Shown: piece by piece, positions 36,520-45,542 of the stretch
How the letters are laid out: each line of letters begins with the position of its first letter
How positions within the stretch are numbered: position 1 is the stretch's first letter
Assembly (NCBI RefSeq): GCF_026340465.1
Contig: NZ_JAPEPC010000001.1
Span: forward strand, 6,773,501-6,837,500
DNA: 64,000 nucleotides
Direction: 5' to 3'
Origin: Streptomyces sp. NBC_01306
GTDB taxonomy: Bacteria; Actinomycetota; Actinomycetes; Streptomycetales; Streptomycetaceae
Position numbers and translations under genes: made by a program
Notes under the pieces: generated by a model
What the model saw: only the letters and a program-made list of their open reading frames with translations
Databases searched by the model: none
What the model was told of the DNA's origin: nothing

Positions 36520-37394
36520 CAGTCGCCGACTCCCTGACGGACGCCGGCCCGGTCGCCACAGCCGGCCGCTCCGGTGCCCGCCGCGCACGCCGCTTCGGCC
36601 TGTACGCGCTGCTCGTCCTGGTCGCCGTCATCGCGGGTGGCCCGCTGTACTGGCTGATCTCCTCAGCGCTGAAGACCAACCCGCAGATCTACAGCTACCC
36701 CCCGCACTGGATCCCCACGGACCTGCGGTGGTCCAACTTCTCCGACGCCTGGAGCGCGGCGCCGTTCGGCCGGTTCTTCCTCAACTCCCTGATCGTGTCC
36801 GTGATCGGCACCGCGATCGAGTTGACCGCCGCGCTGCTCTGCGCCTACGCGTTCGTGTTCCTGCCGTTCCCCGGCAAGAAGGTCCTCTTCCTGTTCCTGC
36901 TGGGCGCGATGATGGTGCCGGGCCACGTCACGCTGCTGCCGAACTTCCTGACCATCGCCCAGCTCGGCTGGGTCAACTCCTACGCGGGCCTGATAGCCCC
37001 GGGTCTCGGCTCGGTCTTCGGTACCTTCCTGCTGCGCCAGCACATGCTGACACTGCCTCAGGAGATCACGGACGCGGCGAAGATCGACGGGGCCGGGCAC
37101 CTGCGCATCCTCTTCCGGGTGGTGCTGCCGATGTCCCGTCCGATGGTGATCACCGTCGCCCTGGTCGTCCTGGTCGGCAAGTGGAACGACTTCATCTGGC
37201 CCTTGATCGTCACCAGCAGCGCGGACATGCGGACCCTCCCCATCGGTCTGCTCTTCCTCAAGAACACCGAGACCTTCGCCAACTGGGGAGCGATCCTCGC
37301 CGGTGCCGTGATGGTGATCGTGCCGGTCCTCGTCATGTTCTTCTTCGCCCAGCGCTACATCATCGCCGGGCTGACCCAGGGAGCCGGAAAATGA
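36516..37394 (+). CDS. ugpE: ABC permease, second subunit (UgpE-like)
   Basis: The 292-residue MalG/UgpE-type permease has the EAA-like loop EITDAAKIDGAGHLRILFRVVLPMSRP and six membrane segments. The GTG start lies inside the stop of the preceding gene (GTGA), and its own stop overlaps the next ATG (ATGA). Such tight coupling fixes the start and argues for equal subunit synthesis. Confidence 0.88.
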   Translation: MTVADSLTDAGPVATAGRSGARRARRFGLYALLVLVAVIAGGPLYWLISSALKTNPQIYSYPPHWIPTDLRWSNFSDAWSAAPFGRFFLNSLIVSVIGTAIELTAALLCAYAFVFLPFPGKKVLFLFLLGAMMVPGHVTLLPNFLTIAQLGWVNSYAGLIAPGLGSVFGTFLLRQHMLTLPQEITDAAKIDGAGHLRILFRVVLPMSRPMVITVALVVLVGKWNDFIWPLIVTSSADMRTLPIGLLFLKNTETFANWGAILAGAVMVIVPVLVMFFFAQRYIIAGLTQGAGK

Positions 37395-38761
37395 CACGGA
37401 CCTCGCTGCGGGAGTCCGCGGGCCCCGCGCTCGACAGGCGCAGGCTGCTCGGGGCGGGCGCGGGGCTGGGACTGGCCGCGGCGCTGAGCGCCTGCGGCCA
37501 GACCACGGGGACCGTCACACAGCCCGGCGGCGGATCGGTACCCGATGCGTTCCGGGGGCGCACCAGGGTGGTCCTCTGGTCGACGTTCGCAGATCCGGTG
37601 GGCCCGGCCCTGCAGAAACTCGTCGACGCCTTCAACCGCGAGCAGCGGGACGTGTACGTGGAGGTGCAGTTCCAGGGCACCTACGACGAGTGCGCCCAGA
37701 AGGCGGTCATCAGCCTGCTCGGGGCCCAGGCCCCCGACTTGTGCGTCCTGTCCGACGTGAAGTGGTACAAGTTCTACTTCGGCGACGCCCTGGAACCCTG
37801 GGACAGTTACTTCGCACGGGGCGAGCTGGAGCGGACCTATAATCCGCGGCTGCTCAGCGAGGGCGTCCGCAAGGGGCACACGTGGTGGCTGCCGCTGGCC
37901 CGCTCCACGCCGCTCTTCTACTACAACAAGACGCTCTTCGAGAAGGCCGGCGTACCGGTACGCCCCCCGGAGAGCTACGACGAGCTCTACGACTGGTCGC
38001 GCCACGTCACCCGGCAGAGCGTGGGCGGCAAGCGGGTGGCCCTGGAGGCGTACCAGGCAGTTGACGGGGACTGGCAGTTCCAGTGCAGTGCCTGGCAGTG
38101 GGGCGGGGCGTACTCCAAGGGCATGGACGTCACCATCGACGGGGGCGGGGCCGTGGCGGCGGGCGAGTGGCAGCGCAAGCTGATCTTCAAGGACAGGATC
38201 GCTTACATGGCGACCGAGCCCACCGCCGACCTGGGCAACCAGCTGATCGCCACGCTCGTCACCTCCACCGGTGGCCTGAAGAAGATCAACGAGATGGCGA
38301 AGGCGAACGGCTGGGAGCTGGGCACCGGCTTCCTGCCGAAGAAGGAGAAGTTCGCGGTCAATACGGGCGGTGGTGGTCTGGGCATATTCAAGCGCGTGCC
38401 GCGGGAACGCAAGGAGGCCGCGGCCCAGTTCGCGCGCTTCCTGGCCCGCCCCGAGAACGCCGCGCAATGGGCCGTCGAGACCGGCTACCTGCCCGTGGTG
38501 CCGGCGGCGGTCAAGGAGCCCACCCTCGCCAAGCTGATGAAGGACGACCCGAACTTCGCCACGGCCGTCAGGCAGTTGGATCTCACCCGCCCCGGTGACC
38601 AGGTGCGCATGATGATTCCGAATGCGAATGTGCGTATCTACACTGCTCTGCAGCGCATATGGTCGGCGAACACCCCCGCACAGCAGGCCTTCGCGGAGGT
38701 CGCCGACCAGCTGCGCAAGGGCGTCGACCGCTACGGCCCGATGATTGAGGAGCACTTGTGA
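37391..38761 (+). CDS. ugpB: Extracellular solute-binding lipoprotein, UgpB-like
   Basis: The 456-residue protein has a twin-arginine lipoprotein signal: DRRRLLGAG, then lipobox LSAC with Cys35. The mature region has FNREQRDVYVEVQFQGTYDE, ARSTPLFYYNKTLFEKAGV and PENAAQWAVETGYLPV, which resemble E. coli UgpB. It would deliver its ligand to the two permeases. ATG 37391 overlaps the ugpE stop. Confidence 0.85.
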   Translation: MTRTSLRESAGPALDRRRLLGAGAGLGLAAALSACGQTTGTVTQPGGGSVPDAFRGRTRVVLWSTFADPVGPALQKLVDAFNREQRDVYVEVQFQGTYDECAQKAVISLLGAQAPDLCVLSDVKWYKFYFGDALEPWDSYFARGELERTYNPRLLSEGVRKGHTWWLPLARSTPLFYYNKTLFEKAGVPVRPPESYDELYDWSRHVTRQSVGGKRVALEAYQAVDGDWQFQCSAWQWGGAYSKGMDVTIDGGGAVAAGEWQRKLIFKDRIAYMATEPTADLGNQLIATLVTSTGGLKKINEMAKANGWELGTGFLPKKEKFAVNTGGGGLGIFKRVPRERKEAAAQFARFLARPENAAQWAVETGYLPVVPAAVKEPTLAKLMKDDPNFATAVRQLDLTRPGDQVRMMIPNANVRIYTALQRIWSANTPAQQAFAEVADQLRKGVDRYGPMIEEHL

Positions 38762-39465
38762 ACCACCCCGTGAGGCGTCCCGTGGTGTACGCACACCGTG
38801 GAGCCCGGGCCGACGAGCCGGAGAACACTCTGCGGTCCTTCCGGCGGGCTCTCGCTCTCGGCGCCGACGGTATCGAACTCGACATCCGCCTCACCTCCGA
38901 CGGCCACCTCGTCGTCATCCACGACAAGGCCGTGGACCGTACGACTGACGGCACCGGCCTCGTCGCCGACTTCACCCTGGCCGGCCTCCGGGCATTGGAC
39001 GCCGGGGAGGGCGAGCGGATACCCACCTTCGACGAGGCCATGGAAGTCTGCGGGGACGTCGTCCAGATCGAGATCAAGGCCCTGGAGGCGGTGGAGGCGC
39101 TCGCCGAGCGGGAACGCCGTACCCCGCTGCCCGGGTCGGTCGTACTGACCTCCTTCAGCAAGGCCGCCGTGGAGGAGGCCGCCCGATGGCTGCCGCACGT
39201 CCCCCGTGGCCTGATCACCCACCACCCCGGCGCTGAAATGATCAAGGACGCGCTGGACCTCAAGGCCACCTGGGTGTGCCCGGAGCTGAAGCCCGAGCTC
39301 ACCCGGGACCTCGTGGACCGCTGTCACGAGAGCGGCATCCAGGTGGATGCCTGGCCCACCGCGGAGCGGGCCCATCTGCTCCGCTGGGTCGAGATCGGAG
39401 CGGACGCCGTGACCACGGACCACCCGGGGCGGATCGGCGAGTGGCTGGACACGTCCGGCAGTTGA
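38758..39465 (+). CDS. ugpQ: Glycerophosphodiester phosphodiesterase
   Basis: This enzyme hydrolyses glycerophosphodiesters to glycerol 3-phosphate and an alcohol. The 235-residue protein has no signal peptide and carries all family motifs: YAHRGARADEPENT at the N-terminus, GIELDIRLTSDG and VVIHD. GTG 38758 overlaps the ugpB stop (GTGA). Its cytosolic place at the end of the transporter operon matches the E. coli ugp system. Confidence 0.92.
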   Translation: MNHPVRRPVVYAHRGARADEPENTLRSFRRALALGADGIELDIRLTSDGHLVVIHDKAVDRTTDGTGLVADFTLAGLRALDAGEGERIPTFDEAMEVCGDVVQIEIKALEAVEALAERERRTPLPGSVVLTSFSKAAVEEAARWLPHVPRGLITHHPGAEMIKDALDLKATWVCPELKPELTRDLVDRCHESGIQVDAWPTAERAHLLRWVEIGADAVTTDHPGRIGEWLDTSGS

Positions 39466-39477
39466 CGGCGTGGGTAC

Positions 39478-40305
39478 TCACTGGTAGGCGCGTTGTTCGG
39501 CGATGTCGAGCCAGTGCTCGACATCGGCCGGAGCGAAATGCCGGATGGCCCAGTCGACCATGCGCAGGCTCATGTGGGCCCAGGCGAGTCGGAGGAAGGT
39601 GTCAGGCAGAGCATCGAGGACGTCGTCAAGACGTTCGGCGACACCCGGTTCGCACGTCTTCGCGTGGATGCCGAAGCGCAAGGTCACCAGGTCGAGTCGG
39701 CGATCACCGCGTCCGGCGCCGTCCCAGTCGACGATGCCCGTGATCGCACCGCCGACGGCCAGCAAATTGCCAGGATGAAAGTCGTAGTGCACGGCGTCGT
39801 ATCCGCCCAGCCGGTCAGGGTTGTCCTGCCCGACTGCGGTGATCCAGCGTTCGAGGGCGGCACTGCGGCGGTTGTGCCGGCGCAGCGGTTCGTGCAGGCA
39901 GTAGCCGGAACCGTCCTCGCTGAGGTGCAGGCCGACCGGAGGGATGTCCGGGCGGTCGGCGAGCCGACCGGTCTGCAACCGGTTGAGTTCGAGGGCCTGC
40001 TCCAGGCCACGGTGGTCCAGATTGTCGATCTTCGCGCCCGGCAGGAGCTCTTGCACAACGACCACCGCGTGGCCGGTCTGGACCGCCAACTCGGTGGCCG
40101 GCGCCGGGTATTCCGGAGAACGGAGGATGTCGGCCACGCTGAGCGGCCCTGCTTGTATGTCGGCAAGCCTGCTGTGCGGTCGCCACTTCAGGACCGAACG
40201 GCGGCCGTCGGCCCACCGCACGTAGGCGGCACCCACCTGCCCACCCGGACACGGGCCCTGGACCGTCAGACGGACACCCGTCTGCGAATACAGGGCTTCA
40301 GTCAT
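39478..40305 (-). CDS. APH-family phosphotransferase
   Basis: The 275-residue protein has the aminoglycoside/choline kinase-like fold. The catalytic loop is HYDFHPGNLL and the metal-binding Asp is in GIVDWDGAGRG. An N-terminal Lys (SVLKWRP) suits ATP binding. The substrate cannot be predicted. ATG 40305 begins the conserved part; GTG 40359 would add 18 residues and has no ribosome-binding site. It converges with the GDPD gene. Confidence 0.8.
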   Translation of the reverse strand: MTEALYSQTGVRLTVQGPCPGGQVGAAYVRWADGRRSVLKWRPHSRLADIQAGPLSVADILRSPEYPAPATELAVQTGHAVVVVQELLPGAKIDNLDHRGLEQALELNRLQTGRLADRPDIPPVGLHLSEDGSGYCLHEPLRRHNRRSAALERWITAVGQDNPDRLGGYDAVHYDFHPGNLLAVGGAITGIVDWDGAGRGDRRLDLVTLRFGIHAKTCEPGVAERLDDVLDALPDTFLRLAWAHMSLRMVDWAIRHFAPADVEHWLDIAEQRAYQ

Positions 40306-40379
40306 TCGCTCGGCATCGAGCCGCTCGGCCCTCGCCCACCTCTCCGGTGAAGAATTCACCGTCTGATTGAACTCGATGG

Positions 40380-40548
40380 CTAGTGCCGCGGCAGGCAAGG
40401 TTTGCCCGTCAAGGAGCGGCGTTCGGTGCGTGCTCTCGGCGTGCCGGCCGGAAGCCCTTGTACTGGACGTACTTGGGCTTTCGGCCGGTGCGGCGAGAGT
40501 GTGTGCCGGGCGTCGCGACGGGGCAAACGTTGCCTGCCGTGGCACTAG
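40380..40548. repeat. 169-nt imperfect inverted repeat in front of the P450 gene
   Basis: CTAGTGCC at the left end and GGCACTAG at the right end begin arms of about 80 nt that pair over most of their length: GGCAGGCAA/TTGCCTGCC, TTTGCCC/GGGCAAA, CTCTCG/CGAGAG and CCGGCCGGAAGCCC/GGGCTTTCGGCCGG. The loop is near TGGAC at 40464. The right end is 10 nt before the P450 start. Confidence 0.85.
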
Positions 40549-40558
40549 GGTGGAGTCC

Positions 40559-41761
40559 ATGTCCGCCACAACGCCCAGCAGGCCGCCCCTCGTTGACCCG
40601 GCGGAGCTGGTCGCTGACCCGTACTCGGTGTACGCGCGGCTCCGCGAAGCCGGGCCCGTCCATCGCATCGCCGGAACGGACGGGCTTCCGGCCTGGCTGG
40701 TCACGCGTTACGACGACGTACGCGAGGCCCTCGCCGACCGCCGGCTCTCCCTCGACAAGCGCAATGCGACGCCCGGCGGCTACCACGGGCTCGCGCTGCC
40801 GCCGGCGCTGGACGCGAACCTGCTGAACATGGACCCGCCCGACCACACCCGCATCCGCCGTCTGGTGTCCCGGGCGTTCACCCCGCGCCACATCGACCGC
40901 CTGCGCGAACCCATCAGGGAAACCGCTGACTCGCTGCTCGACGCCATCGAACCTCACGGTCACGCGGACCTGATCACCTCGTACGCCGCACCGCTGCCGA
41001 TCACGGTGATCTGCGACCTGCTCGGCGTGGCTCCGCACGACCGCCGCGACTTCCGGTCCTGGACCGACGCCCTGGTCGCCCCGGACCCGGCGCAACCCGG
41101 CCGGGCGAAGGAATCGGTCCGCAGCATGCTGGCCTTCTTCGCCCAGCTCATCGCCGACAAGCAGGCCGCGCCCGCCGACGACCTGCTCTCGGCGCTGATC
41201 GCCGTACGGGACGACACGGACCGGCTGAGCGAGGACGAGCTCACGTCCCTGGCCTTCGTGATCCTGTTCGCCGGGTACGAGAACACCGTGCACCTGATCG
41301 GCAACTCCACCCTGGCCCTGCTCAGCCACCCCGGCCAACTGAGCGCGCTCCGTGCCGATCCCGGTCGGCTGGCCGGCGCGGTCGAGGAGCTGGCCCGCTA
41401 CGACGGTCCCGTGCCCCTGGCCATCCGGCGCTTCCCCACCGAGGACATCACCATCGGCGGGGTCGGCATCCCGGCCGGTGAGACCGTCCTGTTGTCCCTG
41501 GCCGCCGCGCACCGGGACCCGCACCGCTTCACCGAACCCGACCGGCTCGACATCGGCCGTGACGCCACCGGTCATCTCGCCCTCGGCCACGGCATCCACT
41601 ACTGCCTCGGCGCACCGCTGGCCCGGATGGAGACCGAGATCGCTCTCGCCGCGCTCATCGACCGTTTCCCCGCTCTGGCCCTCGACATCGCCCCGGACGA
41701 AGTGCGGTGGCGTCCGTCCATGCGCGCCCGCGGGCTGGTCGCACTGCCGGTGCGCTACTGA
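40559..41761 (+). CDS. Cytochrome P450
   Basis: The 400-residue soluble bacterial P450 shows the I-helix FAGYENTVH (residues 237-245), ExxR as E277-R280 in VEELARY, and the heme loop LGHGIHYCLG with the iron ligand Cys349. In the I-helix, Asn replaces the threonine of the usual E-T pair. ATG 40559 follows GGTGGAG. The substrate is unknown and no ferredoxin gene is adjacent. Confidence 0.92.
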   Translation: MSATTPSRPPLVDPAELVADPYSVYARLREAGPVHRIAGTDGLPAWLVTRYDDVREALADRRLSLDKRNATPGGYHGLALPPALDANLLNMDPPDHTRIRRLVSRAFTPRHIDRLREPIRETADSLLDAIEPHGHADLITSYAAPLPITVICDLLGVAPHDRRDFRSWTDALVAPDPAQPGRAKESVRSMLAFFAQLIADKQAAPADDLLSALIAVRDDTDRLSEDELTSLAFVILFAGYENTVHLIGNSTLALLSHPGQLSALRADPGRLAGAVEELARYDGPVPLAIRRFPTEDITIGGVGIPAGETVLLSLAAAHRDPHRFTEPDRLDIGRDATGHLALGHGIHYCLGAPLARMETEIALAALIDRFPALALDIAPDEVRWRPSMRARGLVALPVRY

Positions 41762-41820
41762 CCACCACCCGGACTGCGGAGCGGGTGAGCACTGACTGGC
41801 CGGCGTTGTCTTGCAGGTGG

Positions 41821-42504
41821 TCAGCCGCTCTTGGACTTGCCCCTGGCCGAGCCGGCTCTTTCCCGTACGTCCTCCGCCACCGATGTGTCGAGCGCGGCCC
41901 GTACGAGGGCCGCGGCGAAGACTGCCAGCTGCTGCGCGGACACCAGCTTCGCCAGTTCGCGGGGGGTGGTGGGCAACCCGAGGCGCTCCGCCCCCTGGAC
42001 CGCCTTTCCGTCGAGATAGGGCTCCAGCTCGGTCCAGATCCCCTGGACCTCACGCAGGAAGATGGCCGCGCCGGCCGGGCCGATCCCGGGCAGCTCCTGG
42101 AGGAGTTCCTTCATGCGTTCCGGATCGCCATCGGCTTTCTTGCGCAGACGCCTCAGGTCGCCGCCGTAGTGCTCGTGGAGAAATTCCGCGCTCCTGCCGA
42201 GGGTGGTGGACGTGCTCTCGTCGTACCGCCTGTAGTGGCCGGCGCCCAGTGCGTCCACACGCTGCTGCCAGGTGGCGTCCTGCATCCGGCGGGGGGTGCG
42301 CATGTCCGCCTCGAACAGTTCGTGGGCCGCGTCGACGGCGACCGAGGCCCGGATACGGGCGCTGAGGAGAGAAGCGAGGACCAGCAGCTGATAGAGCGGC
42401 TGGGGAGTGTCCCGGAGCCGGATTCCCGCCTGTGCGGCGTAGGTCTGTCCATGGGTGTCGAGCAGTGCGCGGGCCGTTTCGCGGCGCGTGGCCGTGGCGC
42501 TCAT
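41821..42504 (-). CDS. HhH-GPD-type DNA repair-like protein
   Basis: The 227-residue helical protein has the helix-hairpin-helix LLQELPGIGPAGAAIFLREVQ region of endonuclease III-like glycosylases. The Fe-S cysteine cluster of Nth is absent, and the catalytic Lys/Asp pair is not obvious, so it may bind DNA without glycosylase activity. ATG 42504 has AGGGAGG upstream. Confidence 0.72.
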   Translation of the reverse strand: MSATATRRETARALLDTHGQTYAAQAGIRLRDTPQPLYQLLVLASLLSARIRASVAVDAAHELFEADMRTPRRMQDATWQQRVDALGAGHYRRYDESTSTTLGRSAEFLHEHYGGDLRRLRKKADGDPERMKELLQELPGIGPAGAAIFLREVQGIWTELEPYLDGKAVQGAERLGLPTTPRELAKLVSAQQLAVFAAALVRAALDTSVAEDVRERAGSARGKSKSG

Positions 42505-42716
42505 GGTGACGTCCTCCCTGAGCGAATGGTGTGGTGCCGTGCTTCGGACTCCGTTACTACTGAATTGTCCCAAAGCGGACGGGCAGGTGCATCCGGCCTC
42601 CGCGGACTCTCGTGGCGCCCCAGCGGCTCCCCGGTGTCCGAACCGCGGCGGCAGGACCGTGATCCAGGTGTTGTCGCGCTCGTGATGGCACTTGAGCTCG
42701 CCTCCCGTCCCCTCGA

Positions 42717-43343
42717 TCACACGCTCTCTTCCCGACGGACGGAGAAGGCGCCCGCGGCAGCCGCCAGGACTGCCGCCTCCGCGGCCCGTTCCGGGAGTTG
42801 CGGGTCCTGATCGGCACGCAGAAGCACCAGCTGGTGGTAGAGGGGCGCCGTGGCGGCGATCAGCAGGCTCCGCGCGTCCGTGTGCTGTGCGGGGAGTTCA
42901 CCGCGCTCGATGGCCCGCTCGACGAGGATCTCGCACTGGGCGTACCGGTCCGTCCACAACTGCGTCTGGGCCCGCGCGGCCTGTGCGGAGTGGAACGAGG
43001 CGGCCATCAGGGCGACGGCGAACGACGGCTGTACGACCAGGGATTCCTGGATCTCCTGGTTGAGGGCCGTCAGATCGCCGCGCAGCGAGCCGGTGTCCGG
43101 CGGCTGCCAGTCGATCTCGCCGGCGGCGTCGATGACGTCGACGAGCAGGCCGCCCACATCGCGCCAGCGCCGGTAGACCGTGGCGCGGTGCACTCCGGCC
43201 CGCGTCGCGACCCCCTCCATCGTGAGTCCTTCGTGACCGCGTTCGGTGAGTTCGGCGCGCACCGCATCGAGAACCTGGGCGCGGATGCGGGCGGTGCGAC
43301 CGCCCGGGCGGCGGTCCGACGTCGTGTCCAGTGGGTCTGTCAT
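42717..43343 (-). CDS. TetR-family regulator of the adjacent inactivation genes
   Basis: The 208-residue protein has an N-terminal HTH (MEGVATRAGVHRATVYRRW) and a TetR_C_16-like domain. It is divergent from a xenobiotic acetyltransferase, with an inverted repeat in the middle of the gap. ATG 43343 is preferred over TTG 43349. It probably represses the acetyltransferase-glycosyltransferase pair. Confidence 0.87.
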   Translation of the reverse strand: MTDPLDTTSDRRPGGRTARIRAQVLDAVRAELTERGHEGLTMEGVATRAGVHRATVYRRWRDVGGLLVDVIDAAGEIDWQPPDTGSLRGDLTALNQEIQESLVVQPSFAVALMAASFHSAQAARAQTQLWTDRYAQCEILVERAIERGELPAQHTDARSLLIAATAPLYHQLVLLRADQDPQLPERAAEAAVLAAAAGAFSVRREESV

Positions 43344-43391
43344 CGGCAATCAGTATCCGGTTGATCAAGGCGGCAGGGCTGTGCCAGCATC

Positions 43392-43415
43392 TTAACGCGA
43401 CAGTCGTCGCGCTAG
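43392..43415. promoter_or_regulatory. Operator candidate between TetR and acetyltransferase genes
   Basis: TTAACGCGAC (43392-43401) and GTCGCGCTAG (43406-43415) are inverted copies matching at 8 of 10 positions around AGTC, with a perfect CGCGAC core. It lies 28 bp before the acetyltransferase start. Confidence 0.6.
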
Positions 43416-43442
43416 GCTCACCAGAGAGGAACCGCCTCCACG

Positions 43443-44096
43443 ATGCCGCCCGTTCCTGCCGACCCCACCGTGCTCCACCCGATGCCCGAGCACCCGCGCG
43501 TGGTTCTGCTCAAACCGCTGGTGAAGTCGCCGCTGATCGAGGTCGGTGACTTCTCCTACTACGACGATCCGGACGACCCGACCGCGTTCGAGACCCGCAA
43601 CGTCCTGTACCACTACGGTCCCGAGCGGCTTTCCATCGGCAAGTACTGCGCGCTGGGGACGGGCACCCGGTTCATCATGAACGGCGCCAACCACCGCATG
43701 GACGGCCCTTCCACCTTCCCGTTCCCCACCATGGGGGGCTCCTGGGCCGAGCACTTCGACCTGATCACCAACCTGCCCGGCCGGGGCGACACGGTCGTCG
43801 GCAATGACGTGTGGTTCGGCCACGGCGCCACGGTCATGCCCGGTGTACGCATCGGCCACGGCGCGATCATCGCCGCCGGCGCCGTGGTCACCGCCGACGT
43901 CCCCGATTACGGCATCGTCGGCGGCAACCCCGCCCGGCTCATCCGCACCCGCTACGACGCCGCGGACATTGCCCGGCTCCTCGCCGTGGCGTGGTGGGAC
44001 TGGCCTGTGCAGCACATCACCGAGCAGGTACGGACGATCATGTCGGGGACCGTCACCGACCTGGAGGAGGCCGCCGCGCGGATCGACCAGCCCTGA
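43443..44096 (+). CDS. Xenobiotic acetyltransferase (Vat/CatB-type)
   Basis: The 217-residue hexapeptide-repeat enzyme matches the XAT family. Features include the GKYCALGTGTRFIMNGANHRMDGPSTF segment, whose NGANHRM histidine is the catalytic base, and left-handed beta-helix turns (GNDVWFGHGATVMPGVRIG, GAIIAAGAVVTADVP, GGNPARLIRTRY). Relatives acetylate streptogramin A or chloramphenicol with acetyl-CoA. AGAGAGGAA precedes the ATG. Confidence 0.88.
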   Translation: MPPVPADPTVLHPMPEHPRVVLLKPLVKSPLIEVGDFSYYDDPDDPTAFETRNVLYHYGPERLSIGKYCALGTGTRFIMNGANHRMDGPSTFPFPTMGGSWAEHFDLITNLPGRGDTVVGNDVWFGHGATVMPGVRIGHGAIIAAGAVVTADVPDYGIVGGNPARLIRTRYDAADIARLLAVAWWDWPVQHITEQVRTIMSGTVTDLEEAAARIDQP

Positions 44097-44154
44097 CACC
44101 GCGTCCTCGCCACACCGCCCGCACCCGTCCCGCGCCAGAAACGAGTGATCGCCC

Positions 44155-45351
44155 ATGTCCCGACGCCGCGTCCATATCGCGATGGTCGGCATCCCCGTCG
44201 TCAGCCATGTTCTGCCCAGCCTCGCGCTCATCCGTGAGCTGGTGGCCCGCGGGCACCGGGTCACCTACGCCAACGACCCGTTCATGGCCGACCGGATCGA
44301 GTCCGCCGGCGCGGAGCTGGTGCCCTGCACCTCCACGTTGCCCGTCGCCGGCAACGACTGGCCCGCCGATCCCATCGCCGCGGCGAGCCTCTTCCTCGAC
44401 GACGCCGTCCAGGCGCTCCCGCAACTGCGCGCCGCCTACGACGACGATCCGGCCGATCTGTACCTCTACGACATCGGCGCCTATGCCGCGCGCGCCCTCG
44501 CCGAAGTGCAGGGCCGTCCCCTCATGCAGCTGTCCCCGACGTTCGTCGGCTGGGACGGCTACCAGGAGGAAGTCGCGGTGCATCTGCGGAAGCTGCCGGG
44601 CGCCGAGGCGTACCGGGACAGGTTCGCACGGTGGCTCGCCGGCTGCGGTGCGACCACCACGGACGTGGACACGTTCTCCGGCCCGCCCGCCCGAGCGCTC
44701 GCCCTGATCCCGCGAGCGATGCAGCCGCACGCCGATCGGGTCGACACCGGCGCGGTGACCTTCGTCGGCCCCTGCTTCGACAGCCGAGCGGACACGGACG
44801 GCTGGACCCGCCCGGCGACCGCCGACAACGTGTTGCTGATCTCGCTCGGCTCGGCGTACACGCGCCGGCCCGAGTTCTACCGCCAGTGCATCGCGGCCTT
44901 CGGCGACCTGCCCGGCTGGCACGTCGTACTCCAGATCGGCAAGTACACCGACCCCGAGGAGCTCGGCACCATCCCGCCCAACGTCGAGGTGCACTCCTGG
45001 GTCCCGCAGCGGGCGGTCCTGGAACAGGCCGACGCCTTCATCACCCACGCCGGCATGGGCGGCTGCGGTGAAGGGCTCCTCGCCGGCGTTCCCATGATCG
45101 CTGTGCCGCAGGGGGCCGAGCAGTTCATGAACGCCGACCGGCTCGTGGAACTCGGCGTCGCCCGGCGTGTGGACACAGCTGACGCCACCGCCGAGACCCT
45201 TCGCGCGGCGCTGAACGGCCTGGTCACGGATCCGGAACGCGTTGCCCGGTCCAAGCAGTTGCAGACCGCTGCCCGGGCCGAGGGCGGCACCCCGCGCGCT
45301 GCTGACCTCATCGAGAAGATGCCGGCCGCCGCCGGGGGCCCCGCGCTCTGA
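44155..45351 (+). CDS. Macrolide-type glycosyltransferase (OleD/Mgt-like, GT1)
   Basis: The 398-residue UDP-sugar transferase has an N-terminal acceptor domain opening MVGIPVVSHVLPSLALIRELVARGH and a C-terminal donor domain with VPQRAVLEQADAFITHAGMGG, the GT1 nucleotide-sugar signature. Close family members inactivate macrolides by adding glucose to the desosamine. It follows the acetyltransferase by 58 bp and is probably co-transcribed. Confidence 0.88.
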   Translation: MSRRRVHIAMVGIPVVSHVLPSLALIRELVARGHRVTYANDPFMADRIESAGAELVPCTSTLPVAGNDWPADPIAAASLFLDDAVQALPQLRAAYDDDPADLYLYDIGAYAARALAEVQGRPLMQLSPTFVGWDGYQEEVAVHLRKLPGAEAYRDRFARWLAGCGATTTDVDTFSGPPARALALIPRAMQPHADRVDTGAVTFVGPCFDSRADTDGWTRPATADNVLLISLGSAYTRRPEFYRQCIAAFGDLPGWHVVLQIGKYTDPEELGTIPPNVEVHSWVPQRAVLEQADAFITHAGMGGCGEGLLAGVPMIAVPQGAEQFMNADRLVELGVARRVDTADATAETLRAALNGLVTDPERVARSKQLQTAARAEGGTPRAADLIEKMPAAAGGPAL

Positions 45352-45542
45352 GCACTGCCGCTTCGCTTCCCCGCCCGGCACCGCGCCGTCCTCGTCCGGG
45401 ATGTGCGGTACGGGAGCGGCTCCCGGCTCCCTGTTCGTCACCCGCATTGCTCTTCCGTACTGCCCAGCGGCTAGTTTGTGTGCAGGACAGGTACGCAGGC
45501 CCGTGGTGGCAGAGGTGCACGGGGGACGGGAGGTCGGGAAGA

